DNA of 14,654 nucleotides from an uncultured Oscillospiraceae bacterium (GTDB lineage Bacteria > Bacillota > Clostridia > Oscillospirales > Oscillospiraceae): the NCBI GenBank assembly GCA_958426425.1, contig CATZYY010000046.1:1-14654 (forward strand). The letters run 5' to 3'. The position numbers were made by a program, and so were the translations under genes. Position 1 is the first letter of the stretch, and every line of letters begins with the position of its first letter. The notes beneath the pieces were generated by a model. The model had not been told where the DNA came from and did not search any database. It saw only the letters and a list, made by a program, of their open reading frames with translations. Shown here in pieces: positions 13,535 through 14,654 of this stretch.

Positions 13535-14137
13535 TTAATTCGCTGCCGCATCTTCCGTACCGGAAATTCCGCTTTCCTCCAGCAGATCCGCAGGGATTGC
13601 GCTGACGGCCAACCGCTCTTCTTCGGACAGGCGGTTATACCAGTCCAGCCATTCCAGGGGCTCTTGGGAGAGAGCTGCCGCATCTATCCACCTGTCTCCA
13701 AACTGCACCTGACTTGCAGTTTCTTCTTTTTCCCCGTCTTCTTCCCATTCAAGCGGAGGATCTGATGGATTTGTCACTTCATACCACTTGTTATCCACGA
13801 TAAGAAAGGCCTCACTCCCTCTGTCCACGTATGTAAATCCCGGCCGCCCATCCGGCGAGAAATCGTAGCTCTCTGCCCCCTCCTCAGGCTGAGGTTCCTC
13901 ACATTCCCGCAATTTCAGCCCGTAGAACCAGCTGATGACAGGCGCGGTATATGCGTGGTCGGGGTCCTCCGACCCGATGACAAAGGCCTGCTCCATTCCC
14001 TGGGAGTAGAAAGTACCCTCTATCTGCATGGTCGGCTCTGGAAATCCGTACACGGCGGCAGCGTCGACTGTCTTTTCACAGCCGGTCATTCCCCATACGC
14101 AGATCAGGGCGGCAATCACTGCCATCAGCTTTTTCAT
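13535..14137 (-). CDS. Small acidic lipoprotein of unknown function
   Basis: The 200-residue protein has a lipoprotein signal: MKKLMAVIAALICVWGMTGC, with the lipobox Cys at 20. It is therefore expected on the outer face of the membrane. The mature part is strongly acidic, with Glu/Asp-rich stretches near 78-92 and 125-142 and many aromatic residues. No domain is recognised. A DNKWYEV segment (around 114-120) looks like a beta hairpin. The start at 14137 has AAAAGGAGG 9 bases upstream, a very good ribosome binding site. It stands alone, facing the terminator at 13333-13373 and following an AT-rich repeat-bearing stretch. Only an imperfect hairpin with GTTTTGCC is seen just past its stop. No function can be assigned. 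Confidence 0.85.
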   Translation of the reverse strand: MKKLMAVIAALICVWGMTGCEKTVDAAAVYGFPEPTMQIEGTFYSQGMEQAFVIGSEDPDHAYTAPVISWFYGLKLRECEEPQPEEGAESYDFSPDGRPGFTYVDRGSEAFLIVDNKWYEVTNPSDPPLEWEEDGEKEETASQVQFGDRWIDAAALSQEPLEWLDWYNRLSEEERLAVSAIPADLLEESGISGTEDAAAN

Positions 14138-14256
14138 ATCCGTCAGCCTCCTTTTTATATGTCTTCACTGATACAGACGAAAAATTTTCTCCCAGGTTTC
14201 ATTTCTGCTCTGCTGCTTATGACTATTTGGTAGTAAGAGACTGCTATTTCGTGAAA

Positions 14257-14277
14257 CCGGCGGACTTTTTCCGCCGG
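14257..14277. repeat. Hairpin CCGGCGGA/TCCGCCGG
   Basis: 8-bp perfect stem (14257-14264, 14270-14277) with a CTTTT loop, a GC-rich island in an AT-rich gap. Leftward it is followed by only TTT, so terminator function is doubtful. Confidence 0.5.
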
Positions 14278-14305
14278 CGCACAGCGGGACATTGACCGCT
14301 CCCAG

Positions 14306-14342
14306 TTCAAGGAAGGTGTTGATTTCAAGGAAAATTGAAATC
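14306..14342. repeat. Direct repeat TTCAAGGAA x2 and inverted repeat GATTTCAA/TTGAAATC
   Basis: TTCAAGGAA occurs at 14306-14314 and 14324-14332, 18 bases apart. The second copy overlaps a perfect 8-bp inverted repeat (14321-14328, 14335-14342) with a GGAAAA loop. About 170 bases upstream of the lipoprotein start, it might be a regulator site. Confidence 0.45.
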
Positions 14343-14420
14343 TATTAGTGAATATATACAAAAGAAAGTTCATTCCTAATTAGAATAACTATTTTCCCTG
14401 TTTATTTTTGTAAATGCCCA

Positions 14421-14462
14421 CAGAAAAACAAAAAGGAGCAAGGTGTATTTCAACCTTGCTCC
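14421..14462 (-). terminator. Rho-independent terminator of the gene at the right edge
   Basis: Perfect 10-bp stem GGAGCAAGGT/ACCTTGCTCC (14435-14444, 14453-14462) with an 8-base loop, followed leftward by TTTTTGTTTTTCTG. It lies 20 bases past the stop at 14482. Confidence 0.88.
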
Positions 14463-14481
14463 TATCGGTGGGAGCGTATTG

Positions 14482-14654
14482 TTATTCTGTCATCTTATCA
14501 AAAATTGCCTTTGTCTGCTCCGCCAAGTCAATATACATTGTGTGGCTGCGTGCAGAAACTCCGGTATGCCACAAATGGAAATTTTCCTTAAAGAGGGCCT
14601 GGAGTTCTTCATCTGTAAATGCTGCTTTCAGATCATCATTTATAACCAATCCAT
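14482..14654 (-). CDS. C-terminal 56 residues of an unrecognised protein
   Basis: An open frame enters from the right edge and ends with TAA at 14484-14482. The visible tail begins GLVINDDLKAAFTDEELQAL and ends AIFDKMTE. It is charged and helical, with FHLWHTGVSARSHTMY in the middle. The start lies outside the window. The well-placed terminator at 14421-14462 supports it as a real gene. I do not recognise the family. Base composition is AT-richer than the genes to the left. Confidence 0.6.
   Translation of the reverse strand, partial: GLVINDDLKAAFTDEELQALFKENFHLWHTGVSARSHTMYIDLAEQTKAIFDKMTE

Larger units (their letters stand above)
14138..14481. other. AT-rich intergenic stretch with hairpins and short repeats
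   Basis: This 344-base gap is much richer in A and T than the rest of the window. Besides the ribosome binding site of the lipoprotein gene it holds the hairpin at 14257-14277, the repeats at 14306-14342 and the terminator at 14421-14462. A leftward 72-codon frame (14373-14155) lacks a spaced ribosome binding site and is not called. No confident promoter for the lipoprotein gene is seen. Confidence 0.6.

Noticed and set aside
13314..13765. Several rightward open frames after the ligase gene
   Set aside because: They cross the terminator at 13333-13373, lack ribosome binding sites and overlap the lipoprotein on the other strand.
14155..14373. 72-codon leftward open frame upstream of the lipoprotein
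   Set aside because: There is no properly spaced ribosome binding site, it crosses the GC hairpin, and its end falls in the lipoprotein's ribosome binding site.
1..14654. CRISPR arrays, tRNA, rRNA, insertion sequences
   Set aside because: I saw no regularly spaced repeats, no cloverleaf-type tRNA pattern, and no transposase or terminal inverted repeats.

Overview
The window looks like a chromosomal segment of a GC-rich anaerobic Firmicute, probably an Oscillospiraceae-type gut Clostridium (inference). The evidence is consensus SigA-type promoters, strong AGGAGG-type ribosome binding sites, tightly packed or overlapping operons, an XRE regulator fused to a membrane domain, and the yqeC/yqeB/selD set typical of Clostridia that use selenium in molybdenum hydroxylases. 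The last ~500 bases are clearly AT-richer than the rest.

Bases 1-2716 hold a leftward molybdenum cofactor operon, transcribed moaA, moaC, a free-standing MOSC protein, then a molybdopterin-binding (MoCF) protein that runs off the left edge. Genes are 4-5 bases apart or overlap, and a good promoter precedes moaA. Bases 2718-3636 hold a leftward XRE regulator with a C-terminal membrane domain. Its terminator abuts the moaA promoter. Back to back with its promoter is a rightward promoter for yqeC, yqeB, an unrecognised 221-residue gene and selD, ending at a strong hairpin near 6966-6995. Taken together, 1-7000 appears to be a molybdenum-plus-selenium locus: MoaA and MoaC make cyclic pyranopterin monophosphate, MOSC and MoCF proteins act later on the cofactor, SelD makes selenophosphate, and YqeB/YqeC are linked by comparative genomics to selenium-dependent molybdenum hydroxylases. 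The hydroxylase itself is not in the window, nor are moaD/moaE, selA or selB.

Bases 7153-8655 (leftward) encode a lipoprotein polysaccharide deacetylase with a C-terminal beta-rich domain. Bases 8890-9426 (leftward) encode a macro-domain protein, divergent from a rightward alpha/beta-barrel protein of unknown function (9576-10241). A ~400-base gap follows with a terminator, several strong hairpins and a promoter flanked by an inverted repeat. It leads into a two-gene rightward unit, a family 2 glycosyltransferase and an O-antigen ligase/polymerase-like membrane protein, presumably for cell-surface glycan.

The right end holds a seven-codon ORF with a good ribosome binding site just before a 17-bp-stem terminator, a leftward small acidic lipoprotein, an AT-rich stretch with hairpins and short repeats, and the C-terminal end of an unrecognised leftward gene.

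The best candidate for something undescribed is the 221-residue protein at 5243-5908, locked by translational coupling between yqeB and selD.
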